Positions 1 to 5,700 of a stretch of 12,745 bases of DNA are shown in pieces (positions within the stretch are counted from its first letter, which is position 1; each line of letters begins with the position of its first letter). Source of the stretch: Mucilaginibacter sp. (GTDB lineage Bacteria > Bacteroidota > Bacteroidia > Sphingobacteriales > Sphingobacteriaceae); the NCBI GenBank assembly GCA_019235595.1, contig JAFAKI010000154.1:1-12745 (forward strand), read 5' to 3'. Under the pieces are notes generated by a model. That model worked only from the letters and a program-made list of their open reading frames with translations. It was not told where the DNA came from and ran no database searches. Both the position numbers and the translations under genes were made by a program.

Positions 1-62
1 AATTTAACTGCTTGTTTGGGTAGAGGTGTAAGCGGTATTCTGGTTGAGTGTTTAAGCTTCAT
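1..62 (-). CDS. possible 5' end of a divergent gene, cut by the window edge
   Basis: On the minus strand an ATG at 62-60 opens a frame with no stop to the window edge (20 complete codons, beginning MKLKHSTRIPL). The start is preceded by an A-rich stretch (complement of 63-69), which is typical of translation starts in Bacteroidota. No homology can be judged from 20 residues, so it may be a chance open frame. If real, it is divergent from the kinase gene at 343 and the two share a roughly 280-bp control region. Confidence 0.25.
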   Translation of the reverse strand, partial: MKLKHSTRIPLTPLPKQAVK

Positions 63-151
63 TTTTTTATTTATGATGCTCAAAACAACTTCATAATCTG
101 AACAGTAAAAAATAGAATAGACCGGTGCGGTTTATGTATAGACGGAACTTG

Positions 152-231
152 TTTTTCACCCTATAAAGTCGGTTTTTAACCGACGAGTCCTGAAAAAGGC
201 GATTAAAAGAGTGTATTTTACCCTTCGTCGG
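152..231 (+). promoter_or_regulatory. two copies of a TTnACCC...GTCGG element upstream of the kinase operon
   Basis: Copy A (about 155-177) reads TTCACCC, six bases, then GTCGGTTTTT. Copy B (about 217-231) reads TTTACCC, three bases, then GTCGG. A third copy lies at 4373-4396 upstream of the hydrolase gene. GTCGG of copy A also forms the left arm of a 7-bp perfect hairpin (168-174 with 178-184, loop TTT). LytTR regulators are known to bind repeated elements and often autoregulate, so a binding site for the regulator at 1410-2156 is a reasonable guess. The spacing between the half-motifs varies (3, 6, 8 nt), which weakens the case. Between 1 and 342 I see no complete gene. Confidence 0.4.
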
Positions 232-258
232 CAAAAATTGGCTGCACGGCGGTTTAAA

Positions 259-289
259 TTGTTCAGTACAATGTTGATGGGTAATATTG
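259..289 (+). promoter_or_regulatory. weak candidate sigma-A type promoter for the kinase operon
   Basis: TTG at 259-261 and TAATATTG at 282-289 are separated by 20 nt. This resembles the Bacteroidota pattern of a -33 TTTG/TTG and -7 TAnnTTTG box, with one mismatch in the -7 box. It sits 54 nt before the kinase start codon and 28 nt after element copy B. The match is only moderate. Confidence 0.25.
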
Positions 290-342
290 TAGCCACGGAT
301 AATGTATTTTAAATAAATGATTGTAAATTAACTCGACCAATA

Positions 343-1413
343 ATGATCCCTAAGTCTAAGAGCAGGCTGATAACCATACTGACCCATATTTTGATATGGG
401 GCGTTTTTGGTATGATCTACTTTTTTCAGCCGCTTACTTTTAATATAGTCGTGCCTTATCAGTTATGGATAAAACAATGTCTCATTTTGGGCTTATTGGT
501 AATCGCCTATTATTCAAATTCATTTATCCTCGTTCCTCAGTTTTTATTAAAAAATAAGACAAGTGTTTATTTCATCATTGTCATAAGCATTGCTGCTGTT
601 ATTGTACTGGCAAATATTTATATGGACGAATGGCTAAATATTCGTCAATTAATGGAGGCAGCATTTCATAAAAGCGGTCCGCCCAGGCACCATAGGGGCA
701 GGGACTATGGTTGGGACTTTGCTATGATTGCCATCATCGCTTTAGTTTTAGGGGTAAGCACCAGCGTCACCACCATCCAAAAATGGCAGAAAGATAAACA
801 GGAGCGTGAGGAACTGGAAAAAGACAAAGTGACATCAGAGTTATCCTTCTTAAAGGCGCAGATTAACCCGCATTTCTTTTTCAATACATTGAATAACATT
901 TATGCGCTTACACAGGTGGATGCCGATGTTGCCGGAAAAGCCATTCATCAACTCTCGCGCATGATGCGGTATTTGTTGTATGATACGCAGCAGGGCCATA
1001 CCATGTTAAGCCAGGAACTCGCTTTTGTGAAAGATTATATCAGCCTGATGAAGTTACGGTTGACAGATGTGGTCAAAATAAATTTTGATGAACCGACCAA
1101 GCTGAACGATAAGCCGGTAGCGCCAATGATATTTTTGCCCTTTGTTGAGAATGCTTTTAAACACGGGGTAAGCGCCACCCAGCAAAGCCATATCGATATT
1201 GTAATTTTACAAAAGGACAGCGTATTGGACCTGACCGTGAAAAATTCGATCATCAATGATAATAGCGTTAGTCTGGATACCAATAGCGGCATAGGGTTGG
1301 TAAACACCCGCCGCCGGCTCGACCTGCTATATCCCGGTAAATACAAACTGGAAATAGACGAATTGAATGCCAATAACGAGTATACCGTTCACTTAATCCT
1401 CGACTTGTCATGA
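343..1413 (+). CDS. LytS-family sensor histidine kinase, four-helix membrane sensor
   Basis: An inner-membrane sensor kinase that should phosphorylate the response regulator encoded next to it. Four hydrophobic helices lie at about residues 10-29, 43-66, 75-92 and 124-143, followed by a charged linker (about 145-165). The His_kinase (PF06580-type) segment carries the phosphoacceptor His177 in NPHFFFN. The ATPase part shows the N-box FVENAFKHG (267-275) and the G-box GIGLVNTRRRL (316-326). At 356 aa it has the usual length for a Bacteroidota LytS-like kinase with no separate ligand domain. The loop between helices 3 and 4 (93-123), probably periplasmic, is rich in His and Arg (FHKSGPPRHHRGRDY). 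The stop overlaps the next start by 4 nt (ATGA), which indicates translational coupling. The signal sensed cannot be told. Confidence 0.93.
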   Translation: MIPKSKSRLITILTHILIWGVFGMIYFFQPLTFNIVVPYQLWIKQCLILGLLVIAYYSNSFILVPQFLLKNKTSVYFIIVISIAAVIVLANIYMDEWLNIRQLMEAAFHKSGPPRHHRGRDYGWDFAMIAIIALVLGVSTSVTTIQKWQKDKQEREELEKDKVTSELSFLKAQINPHFFFNTLNNIYALTQVDADVAGKAIHQLSRMMRYLLYDTQQGHTMLSQELAFVKDYISLMKLRLTDVVKINFDEPTKLNDKPVAPMIFLPFVENAFKHGVSATQQSHIDIVILQKDSVLDLTVKNSIINDNSVSLDTNSGIGLVNTRRRLDLLYPGKYKLEIDELNANNEYTVHLILDLS

Positions 1414-2156
1414 CCTTAAATTGTATAGCAGTTGACGATGAGCCATTAGCGCTTGGTCTTGTTTGCAAGTTTATTGAGCAGACGCCATTTTTAAATTTGG
1501 TGGGGCGATATTCCGGTGCTGTCGATGCATTAAAAGCCATCCATCAGCAAAAAATCGACCTGATATTCCTGGATATCCAAATGCCCGACCTGAATGGTAT
1601 TGAGCTGGCGCGTGTATTGGGTAAAGGCGCTGAAACACCACGGGTTATTTTTACTACCGCTTATAACCAATTTGCGCTCGAAGGTTATAAGGTAGACGCA
1701 TTGGACTATCTTCTGAAACCTTTCAATTATGAAGAATTTTTGCGGGCCGCACAAAAAGCGCTCAATTATCATGAATTGCTGAAGCGGCCAAATGCAGCGG
1801 CACCGACACCGGTGATTGCTGAGGAACAAGCTGATGATAATTACTTGTTTTTAAAGGTTGAATATCAACTGGTGCGCATCGCATTGGACGACATTTTATA
1901 CATCGAAGGATTGAAGGATTACGTGAAAGTGCATTTAAAAGGAGTCGATAAGGCCACATTATCGCTTACCAGTTTAAAAGCGCTGGAAGAGAAACTGCCG
2001 CCGAAGCGTTTTATGCGCGTACATCGGTCGTTCATCGTATCGCTGGATAAGGTCACTTCGATGACGAAGAACTCCGTGCAGATAGGTAAAATGCTGATCA
2101 CCGTGGGCGATCAGTATAAGGAAGCCTTCAGCCAGTTTGTAGGGAAGTGGATTTGA
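1410..2156 (+). CDS. LytTR-family response regulator
   Basis: A two-domain transcription regulator, partner of the kinase just upstream. The receiver domain (1-120) has the acidic pair D9/D10, phosphoacceptor Asp55 in LIFLDIQMPD, Thr83 and Lys103 in LLKPF. A linker rich in Ala and Pro (127-140) leads to a LytTR DNA-binding domain (about 145-245) with the typical ILYIEGLKDYVKVHL and FMRVHRSFIV strands. At 248 aa it is of standard length. LytTR domains bind DNA mostly through loops, at tandem sites; the TTnACCC...GTCGG elements upstream of this operon and of the hydrolase gene are candidate targets. The beta-propeller gene starts 72 nt downstream and might be cotranscribed. Confidence 0.94.
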   Translation: MTLNCIAVDDEPLALGLVCKFIEQTPFLNLVGRYSGAVDALKAIHQQKIDLIFLDIQMPDLNGIELARVLGKGAETPRVIFTTAYNQFALEGYKVDALDYLLKPFNYEEFLRAAQKALNYHELLKRPNAAAPTPVIAEEQADDNYLFLKVEYQLVRIALDDILYIEGLKDYVKVHLKGVDKATLSLTSLKALEEKLPPKRFMRVHRSFIVSLDKVTSMTKNSVQIGKMLITVGDQYKEAFSQFVGKWI

Positions 2157-2191
2157 AATCAGTGATCAGAGACTAGAGACCAGTGATCAGT
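2157..2191 (+). repeat. five degenerate heptanucleotide repeats (GAYYAGW)
   Basis: Starting with the first base after the regulator's stop codon, five 7-bp units follow without gaps: AATCAGT, GATCAGA, GACTAGA, GACCAGT, GATCAGT. The second and last differ at one position only. The unit is related to the period-7 GAC-type tracts at 3250, 3330 and 7094. Confidence 0.75.
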
Positions 2192-2228
2192 TAAAATAAC
2201 TCAAGAAAATCATATTAATCTTTTAATC

Positions 2229-3251
2229 ATGTCAATCATAGTTCAGACAATTAGGAAAACCTTTGCAGCATTACTTTTAACAGCGGCAAGCACATTCACT
2301 TATGCGCAAACAGCATCAGGTTATCACCTTTCAGATACCTTTCGCATCAAAAGCAGCGGTGGTTTCGATTACATCACTGTTGATACTGCTTCCGATAGAC
2401 TTTATGTATCGCACGGTACGCAGGTAAATATTGTAAATAAAAATACAGGCGATTCTATCGGTGTTATTAAAGCCGAAAAGGATGTGCATGGCATTGCTTT
2501 AGTGCATGCCTTGGGCAAGGGGTATATTTCTAACGGCTCGTCAAACAGTGTGTTGGTATTCGACCTGAAAACTGACAAGGTATTGGCGCATGTGCCTACC
2601 GGGAAATTTTCGGACGGTATATTTTACGACGACTTTTCTAAGAAAATAATTTCCTGTAATGGCATGAGCAAAAATATGACGGTGATTGATCCGGTTACTG
2701 ATCGTGTTGCCGCTACCATACAATTAACCGGCTGGCCAGAAACTGCTACCAGCGATGGCGCAGGGAAAATCTACGTGAACAATGCGGAAAAAAGCGAGAT
2801 AGATGTGATCGACGCTAAAACCTATAAGATTATACACAAGTGGCCGATTGCTCCGGCCAAAGGTCCTTCCGGTCTGGCGATTGACAGAAGCTCTATGCGC
2901 CTGTTTGCCGGATGTGATAATAAAGTACTGGCAGTGATTAATGCACGCACGGGCAAAGTAATAACTACTTTACCAATAGGCGATGGTTGCGATGCGGTAG
3001 GTTTCGATAAAAATCTGAAAACCGTCTTCTCATCAAATGGCGAGGGTACTTTAACAGTTATTAAAGAAACAAGTGCGAATGAGTTCAGTGTGGTTGAAAA
3101 TGTAACGACAAAAAAAGGCGCTCGTACCATGGCAGTAGATCAGCTTACGCATAAACTGTACTTGCCTACCGGCGAATTCAAAGCAGGCGATAATTCCGAG
3201 CGCCCCAAAATATTGCCGGGAACGTTCCATGTGTTAGTTTTGAGCAAGTAG
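2229..3251 (+). CDS. secreted YncE-family beta-propeller protein
   Basis: A 340-aa exported protein. A signal peptide covers about residues 1-26 (basic start, hydrophobic AALLLTAASTFTYA, then A-Q). The rest is a series of roughly 40-residue blade-like repeats with the YncE/YVTN pattern: a strand, a VID or VFD turn, then a residue pair such as T-D/T-G-K-V and A-T-I. Examples are VLVFDLKTDKVLAHVPTG, MTVIDPVTDRVAATI, IDVIDAKTYKI and LAVINARTGKVITTLPIG. Such propellers are periplasmic or surface scaffolds; no catalytic motif is visible, so ligand and role are unknown. The start codon lies within a copy of an 18-bp unit also found in tandem at 3683-3718. It may belong to the kinase-regulator transcript or have its own promoter. 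Confidence 0.9.
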   Translation: MSIIVQTIRKTFAALLLTAASTFTYAQTASGYHLSDTFRIKSSGGFDYITVDTASDRLYVSHGTQVNIVNKNTGDSIGVIKAEKDVHGIALVHALGKGYISNGSSNSVLVFDLKTDKVLAHVPTGKFSDGIFYDDFSKKIISCNGMSKNMTVIDPVTDRVAATIQLTGWPETATSDGAGKIYVNNAEKSEIDVIDAKTYKIIHKWPIAPAKGPSGLAIDRSSMRLFAGCDNKVLAVINARTGKVITTLPIGDGCDAVGFDKNLKTVFSSNGEGTLTVIKETSANEFSVVENVTTKKGARTMAVDQLTHKLYLPTGEFKAGDNSERPKILPGTFHVLVLSK

Positions 3252-3270
3252 TCGGAAGTCGGAAGTCGGT
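3250..3270 (+). repeat. three heptanucleotide repeats (AGTCGGA; GACTTCC on the minus strand)
   Basis: Three units, AGTCGGA, AGTCGGA, AGTCGGT, run in tandem. The first overlaps the last two bases of the TAG stop codon of the propeller gene. Read on the minus strand the unit is GACTTCC, of the same GAC-first type as the tract at 7094. Confidence 0.75.
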
Positions 3271-3329
3271 GAAAAGATTAACAAGTCAAGATAGAAACAC
3301 TAAATCAATCGCCGATAGGTTGTTTTAAT

Positions 3330-3357
3330 GACCAATGACCAATGACTAATGACTAAC
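3330..3357 (+). repeat. four heptanucleotide repeats (GACYAAT)
   Basis: Four contiguous 7-bp units: GACCAAT, GACCAAT, GACTAAT, GACTAAC. They end next to the palindrome TAACCGGTTA (3354-3363), which contains the stop codon of the small minus-strand ORF at 3361-3477. Confidence 0.75.
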
Positions 3358-3360
3358 CGG

Positions 3361-3477
3361 TTAAACAAAAAGAATACCCTCGTATGCAGGCAGGTGGGCT
3401 TCTTTTTTAAACACCTTTTTTACTGACGCCTTTACTGTAAAAGCGTACACTTTCACGAATGTAGTTAGCTTTTTCAT
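3361..3477 (-). CDS. 38-aa cationic mini-protein, MKK...LFV type (1)
   Basis: An ORF of 38 codons plus TAA, from ATG (3477-3475) to 3361. It begins MKKLTTFVKVYAFTVK, continues with a Lys-rich stretch (K20, K21, K24, K25) and ends PAYEGILFV. I do not recognise a named family. It is supported as a gene by its likeness to the ORF at 3849-3971 on the same strand: both start MKK, have F13-x-V15-K16 at the same distance from the start, and end in LFV. It has 8 Lys against 2 Glu, so is strongly basic, and has no Cys. A long hairpin (3503-3540) lies 25 nt upstream of the start. Function is unknown; a regulatory peptide, membrane-active peptide or structural mini-protein are all possible. Confidence 0.5.
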   Translation of the reverse strand: MKKLTTFVKVYAFTVKASVKKVFKKEAHLPAYEGILFV

Positions 3478-3502
3478 ATGAATTATTTAGGTTTACTCTT
3501 TT

Positions 3503-3540
3503 ATAGCAGCAAAACCATTGCCAATAATGGTTTCTGCTGT
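3503..3540 (-). other. long interrupted hairpin before the 38-aa ORF
   Basis: AAACCATT (3512-3519) pairs with AATGGTTT (3526-3533) around the loop GCCAAT. After a 2-nt bulge, AGCAG (3505-3509) pairs with CTGCT (3534-3538), and two more pairs (one of them G-T) extend it. No T-run follows on either strand, so it is not a standard terminator. If the 38-aa ORF is transcribed from further right, this structure lies in its 5' leader. Confidence 0.5.
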
Positions 3541-3682
3541 GGGTTAGACGTTAGTTTAACTTGAAGGTTTATTTAGTTGTGTGATTTTTTACCCAAATTT
3601 TCCCATGGCGACATAATTTTCTCTAAGGTTAATCCGATATATCTCCATGAGAAAGGGCCATAATCTCGTTACAAATCAAATC

Positions 3683-3718
3683 AATCCTTTAATCGTGTCA
3701 AATCCTTCAATCGTGTCA
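3683..3718 (+). repeat. tandem 18-bp repeat, two units
   Basis: AATCCTTTAATCGTGTCA (3683-3700) is followed at once by AATCCTTCAATCGTGTCA (3701-3718), with one mismatch. A copy with 16 of 18 matches covers the start codon of the propeller gene (2217-2234), and a looser one (14 of 18) lies at 4224-4241. Confidence 0.7.
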
Positions 3719-3748
3719 AAAAACAGCCATTACCTCGCGTAATGGCTG
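3718..3748 (-). terminator. rho-independent terminator reading leftward
   Basis: A perfect 10-bp stem, CAGCCATTAC (3724-3733) with GTAATGGCTG (3739-3748), loop CTCGC. On the minus strand it is followed by six T (complement of 3718-3723). It would end a leftward transcript from the 40-aa ORF at 3849-3971, whose stop is 100 nt away. There is no T-run on the plus strand. Between it and that ORF lies a second GC-rich hairpin (ACCGG 3781-3785 with CCGGT 3790-3794). Confidence 0.7.
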
Positions 3749-3848
3749 CATTCCACTAAACTAAACTATCAACCGTTGTCACCGGCCCTCCGGTAACCAA
3801 CAAAACCAGATTTGCCCAGGCGGGCGTAGGCCGATGATCTATGAGGGG

Positions 3849-3971
3849 TTAGACAAAAAGCACTTCGTCAGTAGCTATATACATTTCCTGCTCCTGCTTT
3901 CTCCCGAATAATTTGTTTGCCTGTTTTACTCTAAAAAGGCCCTTTTGTAAGTATATAACCACTTTTTTCAT
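3849..3971 (-). CDS. 40-aa cationic mini-protein, MKK...LFV type (2)
   Basis: A 40-codon ORF from ATG at 3971-3969 to the TAG at 3849. It begins MKKVVIYLQKGLFRVK and ends IATDEVLFV. The open frame runs back to an ATG at 4037, but the inner ATG is preferred because it aligns with the start of the 38-aa ORF at 3361-3477. Shared features are MKK, F13-x-V15-K16, a Lys/Arg-rich middle and LFV at the end. A strong terminator lies downstream in the same direction (3718-3748), which supports transcription. It is basic, lacks Cys, has no export signal, and I recognise no family. A chance ORF pair cannot be excluded from sequence alone. Confidence 0.5.
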   Translation of the reverse strand: MKKVVIYLQKGLFRVKQANKLFGRKQEQEMYIATDEVLFV

Positions 3972-4011
3972 AGCGTTGCAAAGAGTCGTATTATTTAAAT
4001 GAGTAGACTGA

Positions 4012-4030
4012 CCGTTGCCAACGGCAACGG
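4012..4030. other. 8-bp perfect hairpin
   Basis: CCGTTGCC (4012-4019) and GGCAACGG (4023-4030) flank a 3-nt loop, 40 nt upstream of the 40-aa minus ORF. A smaller one, ACCGG TTAG CCGGT, is at 4124-4137. No T-run follows either. The rest of 4038-4330 holds no gene I can support. Confidence 0.4.
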
Positions 4031-4330
4031 TCGCCACCCATACAAGCAGGATGATTAGACCCTAACTATTTCCCCTGTTGTTTATCTTAAGTATAAGTAC
4101 GATCAGGTTGAAGACTATCAAACACCGGTTAGCCGGTACAACAGTTCAGCAACAACATGCGTGGCGTAGCTCAACTGCCTGAAGCGCATTAACAGTAACG
4201 CGGTGATGATGATCATTTCGTTCAATCTTTAAACCGTATCAAAATTCGCTATCGGCTAGTTCAAAAAAGGCAGTGATAACACGGTAATTCATACGTGTTT
4301 TTACGTAATTTGCTTGGGGATTTGGAAATT

Positions 4331-4396
4331 CAAATAATTATTTGTCTGGGATTGGGTATTATTTTGTCGCGATTTACCCTTAAGTTCGTCGGTTTT
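4331..4396 (+). promoter_or_regulatory. palindrome and third TTnACCC...GTCGG element upstream of the hydrolase
   Basis: CAAATAATTATTTG (4331-4344) is a perfect 14-bp palindrome, of the type that binds dimeric regulators. At 4373-4396 lies TTTACCC, eight bases, then GTCGGTTTT, matching the two elements upstream of the LytS/LytTR operon. TATCTTTA at 4425-4432 resembles a -7 box (TAnnTTTG with one mismatch) about 30 nt further on, but no convincing -33 box precedes it, as would suit an activator-dependent promoter. The binding protein is inferred, not shown. Confidence 0.35.
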
Positions 4397-4470
4397 ACAC
4401 AGCATAAAATCCTTAAATGCCGTCTATCTTTATATTGTCAACAAAATCAAAATAATTTAAATAACCTGTC

Positions 4471-5346
4471 ATGAAAAGAGTATTTAAAGGATATAATGTC
4501 ATCCAACCTGTATTAATAATGGCTATTCTTTTTTTTACAATATTACGGTCTAACGGGCAACAGCTTAAACCTGCCGCCAGTGGCTTCGCACCTGTTAATG
4601 GCATCAAAGTTTATTACGAAGTGTATGGCGAGGGCAGGCCTATCGTTTTATTGCATGGTGCTTTTATGACCATTGAAGCGAATTGGGGCCAAATAATTCC
4701 TGAGCTTGCAAAAACAAGAAAAGTTATTGCCATTGAAATGCAGGGACACGGGCATACCCCATATTCGGATAGAAAATTATCGCATGCTACTATGGCAAGG
4801 GATGTGGTAGAAGTAATGGATTACCTGAAAGTTGACAGTGCCGATGTAGTGGGATACAGTATGGGCGGCGAGGTGGCTTACGAATTTGCTATACAAAGCC
4901 CTAAACGGTTGAGAAAATTAGTGATCATTTCTTCTACTTATAAAAGTACCGGCTGGTTGCCCGAAGTAAACAATGCGTTTAAATCATTTAAGCCTGAGTT
5001 TTTTGCAAATAGCCCGTTGCACACCGCATATGATGCCGTGGCGCCTGACAAAACAAAATGGACCAGTTACCTGGAGCAGATGTTTGCTTTCGCTAAGGAG
5101 CCATTCGACTTCGGTGACGCCAATATTGCTAAAATTTCCGCTCCTGTACTGATCATTGCCGGCGACAATGACGGGTTGGATAAAATTGAGCTGATGAAAA
5201 CCTATAAATTATTGGGAGGCGGTGTTGCTGCTGACATGGGGCCCATGCCAAAATCGCACCTGGCTATAGTGCCTGCACAAACGCATGTCGGTCTGATGAT
5301 GCAAACAACAACGATTTTGGGCTATATGAACGATTTTCTAAAGTAA
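4471..5346 (+). CDS. secreted alpha/beta hydrolase
   Basis: A 291-aa alpha/beta-hydrolase fold protein with an N-terminal export signal or membrane anchor (hydrophobic about 11-25, then a possible cut near SNGQQ). The catalytic set is visible: oxyanion-hole HG at 62-63 in VLLHGAF, nucleophile Ser130 in GYSMGGE, an acid at Asp232 or Asp234 in IIAGDNDGLD, and His272 in AQTHVGL. The cap region (about 155-215) is short. Substrate is unknown; such proteins are usually annotated as hydrolase or esterase. It stands alone, convergent with the 98-aa gene (26-nt gap, no clear terminator). The upstream region carries a TTnACCC...GTCGG element shared with the LytTR operon. Confidence 0.92.
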   Translation: MKRVFKGYNVIQPVLIMAILFFTILRSNGQQLKPAASGFAPVNGIKVYYEVYGEGRPIVLLHGAFMTIEANWGQIIPELAKTRKVIAIEMQGHGHTPYSDRKLSHATMARDVVEVMDYLKVDSADVVGYSMGGEVAYEFAIQSPKRLRKLVIISSTYKSTGWLPEVNNAFKSFKPEFFANSPLHTAYDAVAPDKTKWTSYLEQMFAFAKEPFDFGDANIAKISAPVLIIAGDNDGLDKIELMKTYKLLGGGVAADMGPMPKSHLAIVPAQTHVGLMMQTTTILGYMNDFLK

Positions 5347-5372
5347 ATCGGTAGCTTTCTATATTACACCTA

Positions 5373-5669
5373 TCAGCCCCGATCAAGAAAGTGCAAAACC
5401 AACCGCTCCCATTCCTCTTCCAAAGAAAGATTGGGGCGGGTTTGCCGCGCTTTGTTGTACCAGTAATCGGCATTCCAGATATCGCCTTCTTTACGGTGCA
5501 GGTAGGCATGAACCCATGCCGATGCCTGATCGGTCAGATGGTCAACCTGGGCATGTGCCTGGTGCCAATCGCCTTTGCCATCGTACCACAGGCTTCTCAA
5601 TTGCACAGGTAGCTCGCTAACAGGCTGCTCTAAATTCAATGATTCTTTAAATTCGGTTAAAGTTTTCAT
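5373..5669 (-). CDS. conserved 98-aa protein of unknown function
   Basis: A small, probably cytoplasmic protein with no signal peptide. It is rich in Trp, His and acidic residues, with SLWYDGKGDWHQAHAQVD (about 26-43), AWVHAYLHRKEGD (51-63) and NADYWYNKA (66-74). The pattern of a helix pair with W/Y-A-H residues resembles a tetratricopeptide-like fold. To my knowledge similar small hypothetical proteins are common in Bacteroidota, with no known role. It starts 31 nt after the flippase gene on the same strand and is probably cotranscribed with it. Confidence 0.8.
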   Translation of the reverse strand: MKTLTEFKESLNLEQPVSELPVQLRSLWYDGKGDWHQAHAQVDHLTDQASAWVHAYLHRKEGDIWNADYWYNKARQTRPNLSLEEEWERLVLHFLDRG

Positions 5670-5700
5670 GGTAGCAAGGTTTATGCAAGATTACGAATTT

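Noticed and set aside
168..184. Hairpin GTCGGTT-TTT-AACCGAC as a terminator
   Set aside because: No T-run follows on either strand; more likely part of the regulatory element.
2157..2191. CRISPR-like array or att site in the direct repeats
   Set aside because: Units are 7 bp, contiguous and without spacers; no cas gene or integrase is present.
3581..3606. A further TTnACCC element
   Set aside because: TTTTACCC is present (about 3587-3594), but no GTCGG follows within the range seen in the other copies.
3972..4037. Extended 62-aa version of the small minus-strand ORF
   Set aside because: The extra 22 codons run through an 8-bp hairpin and have no counterpart in the sister ORF, which aligns from the inner ATG.
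4038..4330. Further mini-protein ORFs or a degraded gene
   Set aside because: No frame shows the MKK or LFV marks or any recognisable protein pattern; only short hairpins and a weak repeat copy are visible.
5391..5612. Plus-strand 73-codon ORF
   Set aside because: It lies wholly opposite the 98-aa gene, whose protein composition and operon position are convincing.
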